A DNA stretch of 64,000 nt from Oxalobacteraceae bacterium (lineage in GTDB: Bacteria > Pseudomonadota > Gammaproteobacteria > Burkholderiales > Burkholderiaceae_D). A program made the position numbers and the translations under genes. The notes beneath the pieces are model-generated. The model was not told the origin of the DNA and made no database searches. It saw only the letters and a program-made list of their open reading frames with translations. The stretch spans positions 1 to 64,000 of the forward strand of contig RGFZ01000001.1 in assembly GCA_010024875.1 (NCBI GenBank). The letters run 5' to 3'. Shown here one piece after another: positions 17,895-27,110 of this stretch. Position 1 is the first letter of the stretch; each line of letters opens with the position of its first letter.

Positions 17895-19502
17895 TCAGCT
17901 GCCCTCTGGTCTTGCCAGCCACTCATGACCCTTGAGCATCAGGTTCCAGTACACCCCGGGAAGAATATTTTTCTTTAGTATCCACGCCGACGAACGAGGG
18001 ACGGTAGGATCCAGCGGAAAGGTGGGCAGCAGCTTGCCGCCAAAGCCGAATTCAGCAAGCACGATCTTGCCTTTCTCGACGGTCAGCGGGCAGGAACCAT
18101 AGCCATCGTACTTGGTCGGCAGCTCACGTCCGCTGCGCAGGGCGAGCAGATTCTCTGCAACCACGACAATCTGCTTGCGCGCTGCAGCGGCAGTCTTTGC
18201 ATTCGGTGATGACGAGGCATCACCGAGGCTGAAGATATTCGGATAGCGATTGTGCTGAAGCGTTACCTGATTCACGTCGACCCAGCCCTCGGCGTTTGCC
18301 AGCGGGCTTTCTTTCACGAAGTCAGGGGCGGTCTGTGGCGGCGTGACGTGAATGAAATCGAAGCTCTTTTCAATTTGTACGGTATCGCCGCTCGCATCTT
18401 TTTCTTCGAACCATGCGCGTTTCGCTGGACCATCGATGGCCACCAGTTTCGAATTGAAATGCAGATGGGCGTTGTAGCGCTTCACATACTCCATCAGCGG
18501 CGGCACGAAATCCGCGACGCCAAACAGCACCGCACCCGCGTTATGGAACTCGACCTGAATATTTTTCAGCACGCCCTGACGCTCCCACTCGGAACAGGAC
18601 AAATACATGGCCTTCTGCGGCGCGCCCGCGCACTTGATTGGCATCGGGGGCTGCGTGAAGATCGCCCTGCCGGATTTCATCTTGCGTACTAATTCCCAAG
18701 TGTAAGGCGCGAGGTCGAACCGGTAATTCGAGGTTACGCCATTCTTGCCCAGCGTTTCTTCCAGGCCGGGGACACCTTTCCAGTTCAGTTTCAGGCCAGG
18801 TGCAACGATGAGGTTTTGATAGCTGACTGTACTGCCGTTATCCAGCATTACCTGTCGGTTGTCGGGATCAAAGCCAGTCGCTGCGGCGCGTATCCAGGTG
18901 ACGCCGGCGGGCATCACCTCGGCCATGTCGCGCACACTGTCGCGCGCATCAAACTCGCCGGCGCCGACCAAGGTCCATGACGGCTGATAGTAGTGCTTGT
19001 CGCTGGGCTCGATGATGGCAATCTGCAGATTGGGCTGGCGTTTCTTCAGGCTGGCAGCCAGTCCGATACCGGCACTGCCGCCGCCGACAATCAGGATGTC
19101 TTGACTGTCGCTCCAGTTGCAGGCGACTGCGGCCGCGCCACCCGACATCGTGGCCGGCGATGATTGACCATTGGCCAAGCGATACAGATTTTGCGATCGG
19201 GCGCCGCTACGGCAGAATGCCAGCACCGGGCCGGGACGGATGGCCAACAGCTCAGCGAATTTTCTGGCCTGCGGCTCGGTGATCTGCCCACTGATCACGG
19301 GCAGGTAGTCGTAATTCAGGCCTGCTGCCTTGGCGGCCGCTTCGAGCTCAGCACTGCTCGGCTGGTCTGCGCCACCTTCGCCATCGGGCCGGTTGTTGAT
19401 CACGGTTTTGAAGCCCATCGCAGCAATTTCGGGCAGGTCCGACGGGCTGACCTGCGGTGCTGTGCTGAATTTGTCGGTATGCCGGGTGACGTTCGCTGAC
19501 AT
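17895..19502 (-). CDS. Fusion of DUF442 phosphatase-like/sulfurtransferase domain with sulfide:quinone reductase-like flavoprotein
   Basis: The product of 535 residues has two parts. Residues 1-112 are a DUF442 (TIGR01244, beta-lactamase-hydrolase-like) domain with the Cys loop AFCRSGARSQ near residue 95, as in Blh-type persulfide enzymes. Residues from about 130 on form an FAD/NAD(P) oxidoreductase (ILIVGGGSAGIGLAASLKKR) of the sulfide:quinone oxidoreductase group, with the conserved cysteine in PIKCAGAPQKAMYL. It should oxidise sulfide at the membrane face. AGGAGA precedes the ATG. It is divergent from the persulfide-dioxygenase-like gene across a shared palindromic promoter. Confidence 0.87.
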   Translation of the reverse strand: MSANVTRHTDKFSTAPQVSPSDLPEIAAMGFKTVINNRPDGEGGADQPSSAELEAAAKAAGLNYDYLPVISGQITEPQARKFAELLAIRPGPVLAFCRSGARSQNLYRLANGQSSPATMSGGAAAVACNWSDSQDILIVGGGSAGIGLAASLKKRQPNLQIAIIEPSDKHYYQPSWTLVGAGEFDARDSVRDMAEVMPAGVTWIRAAATGFDPDNRQVMLDNGSTVSYQNLIVAPGLKLNWKGVPGLEETLGKNGVTSNYRFDLAPYTWELVRKMKSGRAIFTQPPMPIKCAGAPQKAMYLSCSEWERQGVLKNIQVEFHNAGAVLFGVADFVPPLMEYVKRYNAHLHFNSKLVAIDGPAKRAWFEEKDASGDTVQIEKSFDFIHVTPPQTAPDFVKESPLANAEGWVDVNQVTLQHNRYPNIFSLGDASSSPNAKTAAAARKQIVVVAENLLALRSGRELPTKYDGYGSCPLTVEKGKIVLAEFGFGGKLLPTFPLDPTVPRSSAWILKKNILPGVYWNLMLKGHEWLARPEGS

Positions 19503-19570
19503 GCTGATCTCCTCTGGTGGCGGCTGGTGGTGCAGCTTGGGTGCGGGTGCCGCGGTGTCTCGATTTCAAC

Positions 19571-19617
19571 AATTACATTATATTGACAAATAAATTGTCT
19601 GTCAATATAATGTAATT
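19571..19617. promoter_or_regulatory. Perfectly symmetric divergent promoter/operator of the sulfur cassette
   Basis: An 18-base perfect inverted repeat (AATTACATTATATTGACA at 19571-19588, mirrored at 19600-19617) with an 11-base spacer. On the plus strand it contains consensus TTGACA (19583-19588), a 17-base spacer and TATAAT (19606-19611). By symmetry the minus strand has TTGACA (19605-19600), 17 bases and TATAAT (19582-19577). Each -35 therefore abuts the -10 of the opposite promoter. Plus-strand transcription leads to the MBL gene, minus-strand to the SQR fusion. ArsR-type BigR/SqrR repressors bind AT-rich palindromes in such loci; none is encoded in this window. Confidence 0.9.
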
Positions 19618-19643
19618 ACGTTAAATAATAGCGGAGCCCCGCC

Positions 19644-20516
19644 ATGACTGATTCACTGAAGCCCCAAGTTCACGGAATCTTCGATCCCGTCACTTGGACG
19701 GTCACCTATGTAGTCTATGAAAAAGAGGGCACGGCTTGCGCAATTATCGACTCTGTACTGGACTATGACCCGAAATCCGGCCGCACTCGCACCGATTCCG
19801 CTGACAAGGTGATCGAGTTTGTCAAACAGAAGAACCTGAAGGTTGAATGGATACTGGAGACGCATGCACACGCGGACCATTTCACGGCAGCGCCTTATCT
19901 GAAGCAGAAACTCGGCGGCAAGACCGCTATCGGCGATCACATCACGACTGTGCAGCAGGTATTCAAGGGTATTTTCAATCTGGAGCCGGGCTTTGCGACC
20001 AATGGTTCGCAGTTCGATCATCTGCTGAAAGACGGCGAAGAATTTCGTTTCGGTGCGCTGTCGGGATCGACGTTGTACGTGCCTGGACATACGCCGGCTT
20101 GCGTCGCTTTCCATATTGGCGATACGGTGTTCGTCGGTGACACGATGTTCATGCCGGACGTGGGCACGGCACGCTGCGATTTCCCCGGCGGCGATGCAAA
20201 GACACTATATGCTTCAGTGAGGAAAATCCTCAGTCTTCCCGACGCGACACGGTTGTTCATGTGCCACGACTACCCGCCGAATGACAGACCGGTCGCGTTC
20301 GAGACGACCGTCGGCGAGCAGCGGCGCATGAACATTCATGTGCATGACGGTATCAGCGAGGCGCAGTTTGTAGAAATGCGCACTCGGCGCGATGCCACGT
20401 TGGAGATGCCAGTGCTGATTTTGCCAGCGGTCCAAGTCAATATTCGTGCTGGCGAGATGCCGCCACGAGATAGCAATGGTGTCGCTTATCTGAAGATACC
20501 GGTTAACGCACTCTGA
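19644..20516 (+). CDS. Metallo-beta-lactamase-fold persulfide dioxygenase-like enzyme (ETHE1/Blh type)
   Basis: The 290-residue product has the metal site THAHADH near residue 72, PGHTPACVAFHIGDTVFVGDT near 150 and the Blh-type block FMPDVGTARCDFPGGDAKTLYAS near 172, then a late histidine in FMCHDYPP. ETHE1/Blh enzymes oxidise glutathione or protein persulfide to sulfite. GGAG at 19633-19636 supports the ATG. It is divergent from the SQR fusion, which would make the persulfide substrate. A strong terminator follows. Confidence 0.9.
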   Translation: MTDSLKPQVHGIFDPVTWTVTYVVYEKEGTACAIIDSVLDYDPKSGRTRTDSADKVIEFVKQKNLKVEWILETHAHADHFTAAPYLKQKLGGKTAIGDHITTVQQVFKGIFNLEPGFATNGSQFDHLLKDGEEFRFGALSGSTLYVPGHTPACVAFHIGDTVFVGDTMFMPDVGTARCDFPGGDAKTLYASVRKILSLPDATRLFMCHDYPPNDRPVAFETTVGEQRRMNIHVHDGISEAQFVEMRTRRDATLEMPVLILPAVQVNIRAGEMPPRDSNGVAYLKIPVNAL

Positions 20517-20540
20517 GTGTCCCCGCCAGCAAGCATGAAA

Positions 20541-20566
20541 AAGCCCGCGCATCGCGCGGGCTTTGG
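20541..20566 (+). terminator. Intrinsic terminator after the persulfide dioxygenase-like gene
   Basis: Stem AAGCCCGCGC, loop ATC, stem GCGCGGGCTT (20541-20563), followed by T-rich sequence, with A residues upstream so that it can also serve the convergent PuuD-like gene. Confidence 0.8.
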
Positions 20567-20583
20567 TTCAAACTTTACTCAGC

Positions 20584-21177
20584 TTACAAGCCAGCGTTCT
20601 GCTGTGCCACCATCATGTAAAGCATGGGGATGGATAGCATGGTGTTGAAGCGGGAAGTCAGCATGGCCAGGCGGGCCGCTGCGGCTTTCTCCTCCGCTTC
20701 GACGGTAACGATACCCAGCGCTTTTTTCTGGTTCGGCCAGATGATGAACCAGACATTGAATGCCATCACCAGCGCAAGCCACATGCCGATGCCGATGGCG
20801 TGCACGGGTTGCTGCAGGCCCAGTGCGGGGACGAGATAGCCGTTCATCCATGCGACCAGCAAACCAGTAACGACTGTTGACAGCGCCGCGTACCGGAACC
20901 AGAACAACGCGGTTGGCGCGATCACTTTGCCGATCGCCGGTTTTTGCTCGTCGGGGATTTTTGGCATCGAAGGAATCTGTACGAAGTTGAAGTACCAGAG
21001 CAGACCGATCCACATTACGCCCGAAACTACATGCAACCATCGCATGAAGAATGCGCCCCACGCATGACCAAATTGCGGGCCCACGCCAGAGACGCCCGCA
21101 GAGATCAGCACCAGCAGAATCAATATGATCACGCCGGCGATGATGGTACGTCCCAAAGATTGCAGAACTGCAGCCAT
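20584..21177 (-). CDS. PuuD-like (urate hydroxylase N-terminal domain) membrane protein
   Basis: A 197-residue integral membrane protein with about five hydrophobic helices. The family feature is the FFMRWLHVVSGVMWIGLLWYFNFVQIP block near residue 43 with a histidine that could bind heme, and later NVWFIIWPNQKKALGI. This is the PuuD/DUF989 domain that forms the membrane half of some bacterial urate hydroxylases; the C-terminal cytochrome c part of those enzymes is absent here, so the activity is uncertain. GGAGG precedes the ATG. Monocistronic. Confidence 0.8.
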   Translation of the reverse strand: MAAVLQSLGRTIIAGVIILILLVLISAGVSGVGPQFGHAWGAFFMRWLHVVSGVMWIGLLWYFNFVQIPSMPKIPDEQKPAIGKVIAPTALFWFRYAALSTVVTGLLVAWMNGYLVPALGLQQPVHAIGIGMWLALVMAFNVWFIIWPNQKKALGIVTVEAEEKAAAARLAMLTSRFNTMLSIPMLYMMVAQQNAGL

Positions 21178-21343
21178 AAAACCTCCCTGAAATGAACTTC
21201 ACCTGTTTTTATTGGGGCGGAGAATATCGCTGCAGCCCATCACTTGTCGCAGCGTGCCGAAATGCCCCTTATGTAAATACGCGCCGAAGTATAGCCCAAG
21301 CCGGCATTTTCGATCGGCTGCTGCCTTGCCTGACTGCGGGCAC

Positions 21344-22699
21344 TCAATCCTCGGGCATGGCGGCACTGATGTCGATCGCGGTTTTCCCCCCAGCGAGTGT
21401 CAGCGTGAGTCGTTGCGGGGCGAGAATCTCGGAGGGGCGCCGCAGAATCTTGCCCGCACCATCGGACACGATGGCGTAGCCGCGCTCCAGCGTACGCTGC
21501 GGCGCCAGCAGTTCAAGCTGTTCGCGCGCAGAGGCCAGCGCGTGCTGACGAGAAACTTCTCTCTGGCTGAATGCCGTATGCAAGCGCGTCGCCTGCGCTG
21601 TTACGCGCGCGCGGGCCATTCGGGTATCCGGTATCGCATGACGCAAGCGGTTGGTGATGTGATCCAGACGAAAGCGCGCTGCTGTTACTGGGCTTGATGT
21701 CGCATGACTGAGACGTATCGCGAGCCCGCTCAGTTTCAGTTTATGGTGGTTGATCGCAGTGGACGGACTTTGCAGCCGGTGCGCCAGCCAGTCCAGCGTC
21801 TGCTCGCGCTCGTCCATCTGCCGGCGCAGTTGATGACTCAGGCCGTGAGCGAGGTCTTCCAGCTCGGCCAGCCAGTCATCCGTCGGTGCGGCGGCCAGCT
21901 CTGCAGCGGCCGTCGGCGTTGGTGCGCGCAAATCAGCGACGAAATCTGCGATGGTGACGTCGGTCTCGTGACCCACGCCGGAAATGACCGGCACACGACA
22001 AGCCGCGATAGCGCGTGCGACTTGTTCATCATTAAAAGACCACAAGTCTTCCAGGCTTCCACCGCCCCGGCAGACGATGAGCAGATCGCACTCTGCGCGA
22101 CGCGATGCACTATGGATCGCCTCGGCGATTTTGTCTGCCGAGCCTTCGCCTTGCACTGCGGTCGGATACAGCACTAGTGCAATATGCGGCGCACGCCGCC
22201 GGAATGTAGTGAGTACATCGCGCAAAGCTGCCGCCTGCGGACTGGTGACGATGCCAATGGTGCGCGGAAAGTCGGGCAGCTCGCGCTTGCGCGCGTCGTC
22301 AAACAAACCTTCGGCCGCGAGCTTTGCTTTCAGGCGCAAGAAGGCTTCATACAGATTGCCCACGCCGGCCTTGCGCATGGCCTCGACATTCAGCTGGAAG
22401 TCGCCGCGTGCAGCATACAGGCTGACCGTTGCTCTGACTTCAACCTTGTCACCCTCGCGCGGATTGAAATCGACATACTGGGAGCGACCACGGAACATTA
22501 CCGAGCGTACTTGGGCAGTGGCATCCTTGAGCGTGAAGTACCAGTGGCCTGAAGCCGCCCGGGTGAAGTTGGAGATTTCGCCGCTGACCCAGGCCAGCGC
22601 AAAGCTTTTCTCCAGCAGCCGACCCACGGCCTGATTCAGCTGGCTGACGGTCAGGATCTGAGTGCCGGCGTTGCTGGGAGTCTGGTTGTCTTCGAACAT
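21344..22699 (-). CDS. xseA: Exodeoxyribonuclease VII large subunit
   Basis: Catalytic subunit of the single-strand exonuclease used in repair, 451 residues from the Met codon at 22699 ([10 protein letters not shown]). An N-terminal OB-fold ([25 protein letters not shown]) is followed by the catalytic domain ([76 protein letters not shown]) and a long coiled-coil region. An extension to 22762 is not supported. The small subunit gene is not in the window. Confidence 0.95.
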   Translation of the reverse strand: MFEDNQTPSNAGTQILTVSQLNQAVGRLLEKSFALAWVSGEISNFTRAASGHWYFTLKDATAQVRSVMFRGRSQYVDFNPREGDKVEVRATVSLYAARGDFQLNVEAMRKAGVGNLYEAFLRLKAKLAAEGLFDDARKRELPDFPRTIGIVTSPQAAALRDVLTTFRRRAPHIALVLYPTAVQGEGSADKIAEAIHSASRRAECDLLIVCRGGGSLEDLWSFNDEQVARAIAACRVPVISGVGHETDVTIADFVADLRAPTPTAAAELAAAPTDDWLAELEDLAHGLSHQLRRQMDEREQTLDWLAHRLQSPSTAINHHKLKLSGLAIRLSHATSSPVTAARFRLDHITNRLRHAIPDTRMARARVTAQATRLHTAFSQREVSRQHALASAREQLELLAPQRTLERGYAIVSDGAGKILRRPSEILAPQRLTLTLAGGKTAIDISAAMPED

Positions 22700-23042
22700 C
22701 AGATTCGGTCCGTGAGAACTGCGGTGAGCCGCATTGTCGCTTGTTCGCTGCCGCCCGTGCATCGACGGGGAATCCGTGAAGCCGTGGCGGCCGTGGTGCG
22801 CGGCGGGCGGGCAGTGCCGGAATTTCCTGATAAATCATGGGCTTCCGCGGTTTCCACGGCGCTTGCACACACGCTTGTCCACAGAGCCTGTGAACAAGAT
22901 TTTGTCACGAAATATAGAAAAATATAGGGAATAAAGCTGCAGTGAGTGCACGCAAACTGGAGTGGTCAACGCCTGGCTTGCCGGGGGGTGCTGAAGCGGT
23001 TACAGTCAGCGTCCATTATTTCCCCTATGCAGGAGTAGCGAC
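22700..23042. other. Intergenic region between divergent xseA and exbB
   Basis: This 343-base stretch holds no recognisable protein-coding frame. It should contain the divergent promoters of xseA (minus) and the exbB operon (plus). An A/T-rich patch at 22900-22935 (TTGTCA ... TATAGG) is a possible weak plus-strand promoter, but its spacing of 15 is not ideal. A ribosome site AGGAG at 23031-23035 serves exbB. Confidence 0.4.
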
Positions 23043-23654
23043 TTGCTTGCGATTATTCACGCCGCAGGATGGCCGATCTGGTTCTTGCTGGCCGCATCCG
23101 TCATCGCCATGACCATCATCATCGAGAGGCTGATGTATCTGCGAGCCGCGCGCATTCTTCCGGACGCGCTCCTGCCTGATGTGATTGCTTTGGCCCGCAC
23201 GGGCAGCGTCGATGCCGAGACGCTTAGCCAACTGGAGCAGAATTCGCCACTGGGCAGGGTGTTGGCCGCTGGTGTGCGTAATCTCGACGCATCGCGCGAG
23301 GCGATGAAAGAAGCGATCGAAGAAGCGGGCCGAGCGGCTGCTCATCAGCTCGAGCGCTACCTGACCACGCTGGGCACGGTGGCGACGCTGGCGCCGCTGA
23401 TGGGTTTGTTCGGTACCGTGATCGGGATGATCGAGTTGTTCGGCGCGACCGGCGGTGTGGGAGCGGATCCCCTGCAGGTCGCCCACGGGATTTCTGTAGC
23501 ACTTTACAACACGGGTTTCGGACTCGCCGTGGCGATGCCTGCGCTGGTGTTCCATCGGCACTTTCATGCGCTGGTCGATAGCTTCGTGATCGACATGGAG
23601 CAGCAGGCGGTGCGTTTCGTCGACACCATGACTAGCCAGCGGAACAGCGGATGA
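23043..23654 (+). CDS. exbB: ExbB/MotA/TolQ family proton-channel protein
   Basis: Inner-membrane energising component, 203 residues. An N-terminal hydrophobic helix (GWPIWFLLAASVIAMTIIIERL) and the conserved paired helices GTVATLAPLMGLFGTVIGMIELF and ISVALYNTGFGLAVAMPALVFHR are present. The start is a TTG at 23043 with AGGAG eight bases upstream and gives the usual N-terminus. It overlaps exbD by ATGA. No TonB is encoded nearby, so whether it works with TonB, Tol or another partner is open. Confidence 0.9.
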   Translation: MLAIIHAAGWPIWFLLAASVIAMTIIIERLMYLRAARILPDALLPDVIALARTGSVDAETLSQLEQNSPLGRVLAAGVRNLDASREAMKEAIEEAGRAAAHQLERYLTTLGTVATLAPLMGLFGTVIGMIELFGATGGVGADPLQVAHGISVALYNTGFGLAVAMPALVFHRHFHALVDSFVIDMEQQAVRFVDTMTSQRNSG

Positions 23655-24070
23655 ATTTTCGCAAGGGTCAGCGTCGCGCGGCGCCCGAGATTAACCTGAT
23701 CGCCTTCATTGATGTGTTGCTGGTGATACTGATCTTTCTAATGGTCAGCACCACCTTCAGCCGATACACCAGCTTGCAGGTCAGCCTGCCCTCGGCGAGT
23801 GGCGACACCTCGGCATTGCCGAAATCGCTCACCGTCGCCATCGATTCTCAGGGGCGCTATGCAGTCCAGCAACAGCGCATCTCGGCAGGTGATCCGGCGG
23901 CGCTATCTGCGGCGCTACGCGACGCGGCGCAGGGTAATCCGGATATCACGGTCGAGATTCACGCCGATGCAATGGCCAGCCATCAATCAGTGGTGCAACT
24001 GATGGAGGCTGCGCGCAATGCCGGTCTCGCGCGGCTGGTGTTTGCCGCTCACTCTGCGCCTTCGCGCTAG
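23651..24070 (+). CDS. exbD: ExbD/TolR family protein
   Basis: Partner of ExbB, 139 residues: short cytoplasmic basic N-terminus, one membrane helix beginning INLIAFIDVLLVILIFLMV with the conserved membrane aspartate, then a periplasmic domain. The start overlaps the exbB stop (ATGA) and the downstream lpxK start follows within eight bases, giving the Burkholderiales order exbB-exbD-lpxK. Confidence 0.92.
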   Translation: MNFRKGQRRAAPEINLIAFIDVLLVILIFLMVSTTFSRYTSLQVSLPSASGDTSALPKSLTVAIDSQGRYAVQQQRISAGDPAALSAALRDAAQGNPDITVEIHADAMASHQSVVQLMEAARNAGLARLVFAAHSAPSR

Positions 24071-24077
24071 CGCGAGC

Positions 24078-25100
24078 ATGATACCGCGCGCTTTTCTGGA
24101 AACGCTATTGTCGCGCGAGTGGCAGCGCCGCGGCTGGCTCGCCTGGTTGTTGCTGCCGCTGTCGCTGCTGTTCGGTGTGGCGACGGGCTGCCGGCGCTGG
24201 CTCTACCGTATGGGTCTGTTCAGTTCGCACGCAATCGCCGTTCCCGTGATCGTAGTCGGCAATATTTATATTGGCGGTACCGGCAAGACGCCGCTGGTGA
24301 TCTGGCTGGTGCAGCAATTGCGGGACTATGGTTTTGTGCCCGGCGTGATTTCGCGCGGTCATGGCACGAATGCCGATCAGGTGCGGCAGGTGAGGGAAGA
24401 TACACCGGTTGAAATCGCTGGTGACGAGCCATTGTTGATCTGTCAGCGCAGCGGCGCGCCGGTGTTTGTCGGGCGACGTCGTGTAGCGGCAGCAGAAGCG
24501 CTGCTTGCCGCTTACCCGAACGTGGATGTGCTGATTGCTGATGATGGTCTGCAGCATTATGCGCTGCGCCGCGATATCGAGATCCTGTTGTCCGATGAGC
24601 GCGGCGTTGGCAACGGCTGGCTACTGCCAGCTGGGCCGCTGCGCGAGCCAGTATCGCGCCGTTTCGATTTTCATCTGGTCAATGGCGGTGCAGCGGCTGT
24701 CGGCGAGCAAACGTTTGCCATGCATTTGCGGGGTAGCGAAGCGCGAGGCCTAAGTGCTCCCCACAGTACCTTGCCACTGCACGACCTTCCGGATACTGTG
24801 CGCATTGCCGCTGCCGCTGGCATCGGTCACCCCGAGCGGTTCTTTTTGATGTTGAGAAAGCTGGGCGTGAACTTGTCGCACACACTGCCGCTGCCCGACC
24901 ATTTTGATTTTTCCACCAATCCGTTTGCGGATCTTGATGCCGACATCATCCTGATCACGGAAAAGGATGCAGTAAAATGTGTTCACAACGAGGCGATCGC
25001 CTCCGACTCGCGTGTATGGGTCGTTCCCGTGCAGGCGGCCATTGATGGCCCGCTGTCAAAACACCTAGTGGAGAAATTGCGTGGATACCCGACTGCTTGA
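24078..25100 (+). CDS. lpxK: Tetraacyldisaccharide 4'-kinase
   Basis: Phosphorylates the 4' position of the lipid A precursor at the cytoplasmic face of the inner membrane. 340 residues from the ATG at 24078; a hydrophobic N-terminal anchor ([18 protein letters not shown]) is followed by the P-loop [19 protein letters not shown] near residue 60 and the [16 protein letters not shown] motif near 155. An earlier in-frame start lies inside exbD. The 3' end overlaps the Trm112 gene by 20 bases. Confidence 0.95.
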   Translation: MIPRAFLETLLSREWQRRGWLAWLLLPLSLLFGVATGCRRWLYRMGLFSSHAIAVPVIVVGNIYIGGTGKTPLVIWLVQQLRDYGFVPGVISRGHGTNADQVRQVREDTPVEIAGDEPLLICQRSGAPVFVGRRRVAAAEALLAAYPNVDVLIADDGLQHYALRRDIEILLSDERGVGNGWLLPAGPLREPVSRRFDFHLVNGGAAAVGEQTFAMHLRGSEARGLSAPHSTLPLHDLPDTVRIAAAAGIGHPERFFLMLRKLGVNLSHTLPLPDHFDFSTNPFADLDADIILITEKDAVKCVHNEAIASDSRVWVVPVQAAIDGPLSKHLVEKLRGYPTA

Positions 25101-25278
25101 CATCCTTGTCTGCCCCTTGTGCAAGGGGCCGCTGAAGTACGACAAGCAGGCGCAGGAGTTGATTTGCAATCCTGATCATCTGGCGTATCCGATACGCGAT
25201 GGCATCCCTATCCTGTGGGCGGAGGAGGCGCGCGATCTCGCTGCGGCGCCCGGCGACGGTACCGAGTCGGCGCAGTGA
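25081..25278 (+). CDS. Trm112/YcaR family protein
   Basis: A 65-residue protein of the Trm112 family: [17 protein letters not shown] near the start and [12 protein letters not shown] later. Only the first CxxC pair is present, as in most YcaR-type proteins. Starts with GTG inside the lpxK 3' end. It is conserved between lpxK and kdsB in many Proteobacteria, suggesting a role near lipopolysaccharide synthesis or methyltransferase partnering, but no activity is established. Confidence 0.88.
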   Translation: MDTRLLDILVCPLCKGPLKYDKQAQELICNPDHLAYPIRDGIPILWAEEARDLAAAPGDGTESAQ

Positions 25279-25312
25279 TGAGGGGTCTCGTATCGTGTCG
25301 CGGTGTTCGGGC

Positions 25313-26080
25313 ATGAGTTACACCATCATCATTCCCGCGCGGCTGGCATCGACGCGTTTGCCCAACAAGCCGCTCGCCGATCTTGGCGGCAAGCCGATGG
25401 TCGTTCGCGTCGCAGAGCGTGCCGCCTTGTCCGGTGCGGGCCGCGTCGTGGTGGCAACGGATCACCCGGATATTCAGTTGGCATGTCAGCAGCATCAGGT
25501 CGACGTTCGGATGACGCGTGCTGATCATCCCTCAGGGACTGATCGCATCGCTGAAGTGGCCGAGGCGCTTGATCTACCTGACGATGCGGTGATCGTTAAT
25601 GTACAAGGAGATGAACCGCTGATCGATCCCGCGTTGATCGATGCCTGTGCAGCGTTGATCTCGCCCGAGGTGCCGATGGCGACCGCTGCGCATCCGATTG
25701 ATTCGGTGTCGGATGTCGTCAATCCGAATGTGGTCAAGGTCGTGCTCGATGCGTCTGATTGTGCGCTTCTATTTTCGCGCGCACCGATACCCTGGCACCG
25801 CGACGTTTTCGGCAGCATCAAGCAGCTTGAAGATCTGAAAGAACTACCTGCTGGATATCAGCCGCTCAGACATATTGGCTTGTACGCGTATCGTTGCGAT
25901 TTTTTGCGGCAGTACCCTGCGCTGCCGGTGTCGCCAGTCGAAAATATCGAGGCGCTCGAGCAATTGCGCGCGCTGTGGAATGGCTTTCGTATTGCGGTGC
26001 ACCGTGTCGCTCGAGCCCCGCATGCTGGCGTCGATACGTCGGAGGATCTTGAGCGAGTGCGCTCTTATTTTGCTCTTTGA
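25313..26080 (+). CDS. kdsB: CMP-Kdo synthetase (3-deoxy-manno-octulosonate cytidylyltransferase)
   Basis: Activates Kdo with CTP for transfer to lipid A. 255 residues from the ATG at 25313, beginning [21 protein letters not shown], the nucleotide-binding signature of the family; [11 protein letters not shown] near residue 95 is the metal/CTP site. A longer upstream frame is not supported. It is part of the exbBD-lpxK-trm112-kdsB run. Confidence 0.95.
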   Translation: MSYTIIIPARLASTRLPNKPLADLGGKPMVVRVAERAALSGAGRVVVATDHPDIQLACQQHQVDVRMTRADHPSGTDRIAEVAEALDLPDDAVIVNVQGDEPLIDPALIDACAALISPEVPMATAAHPIDSVSDVVNPNVVKVVLDASDCALLFSRAPIPWHRDVFGSIKQLEDLKELPAGYQPLRHIGLYAYRCDFLRQYPALPVSPVENIEALEQLRALWNGFRIAVHRVARAPHAGVDTSEDLERVRSYFAL

Positions 26081-26163
26081 GCAAGCTTTTCACCCGCCCT
26101 TGTCGTCGTGACCCTGCGAATCTGTGGTAAGTTTCGGGCAAGCTATTCAAGAGACAATGCTGA

Positions 26164-26874
<711 letters not shown>

Positions 26875-26881
26875 TCACAGA

Positions 26882-26920
26882 CCATGAAAAAAGCGGACCG
26901 CCGGTCCGCTTTTTTCATGG
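26882..26920. terminator. Bidirectional intrinsic terminator after adk
   Basis: Perfect 18-base arms (26882-26899 and 26903-26920) around a three-base loop; the GC-rich core GCGGACC/GGTCCGC is flanked by A6 and T6 runs, so it can stop transcription in either direction. Confidence 0.9.
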
Positions 26921-27110
26921 TCCAAACAAGCGTTACCGTAGCGATTTTCGATGTCTGAAATGTGGAGCCGCTGGCGCATTGGCCGGCAGTTTCCGAGACC
27001 GGCGGCGCTTTGCAGGTGTCACGCGGATTTTGCAGCAAATCGCAGCACTGTTCCATAGAGGGCGGGCTGCAGAGGAAGTTAACCACTGTAGGAACTTTTG
27101 GAGGAGAGAT

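Noticed and set aside
25278-25316. Twelve-codon mini-frame ending in an ATGA overlap with kdsB
   Set aside because: Could be a coupling leader, but there is no supporting ribosome site or known precedent.
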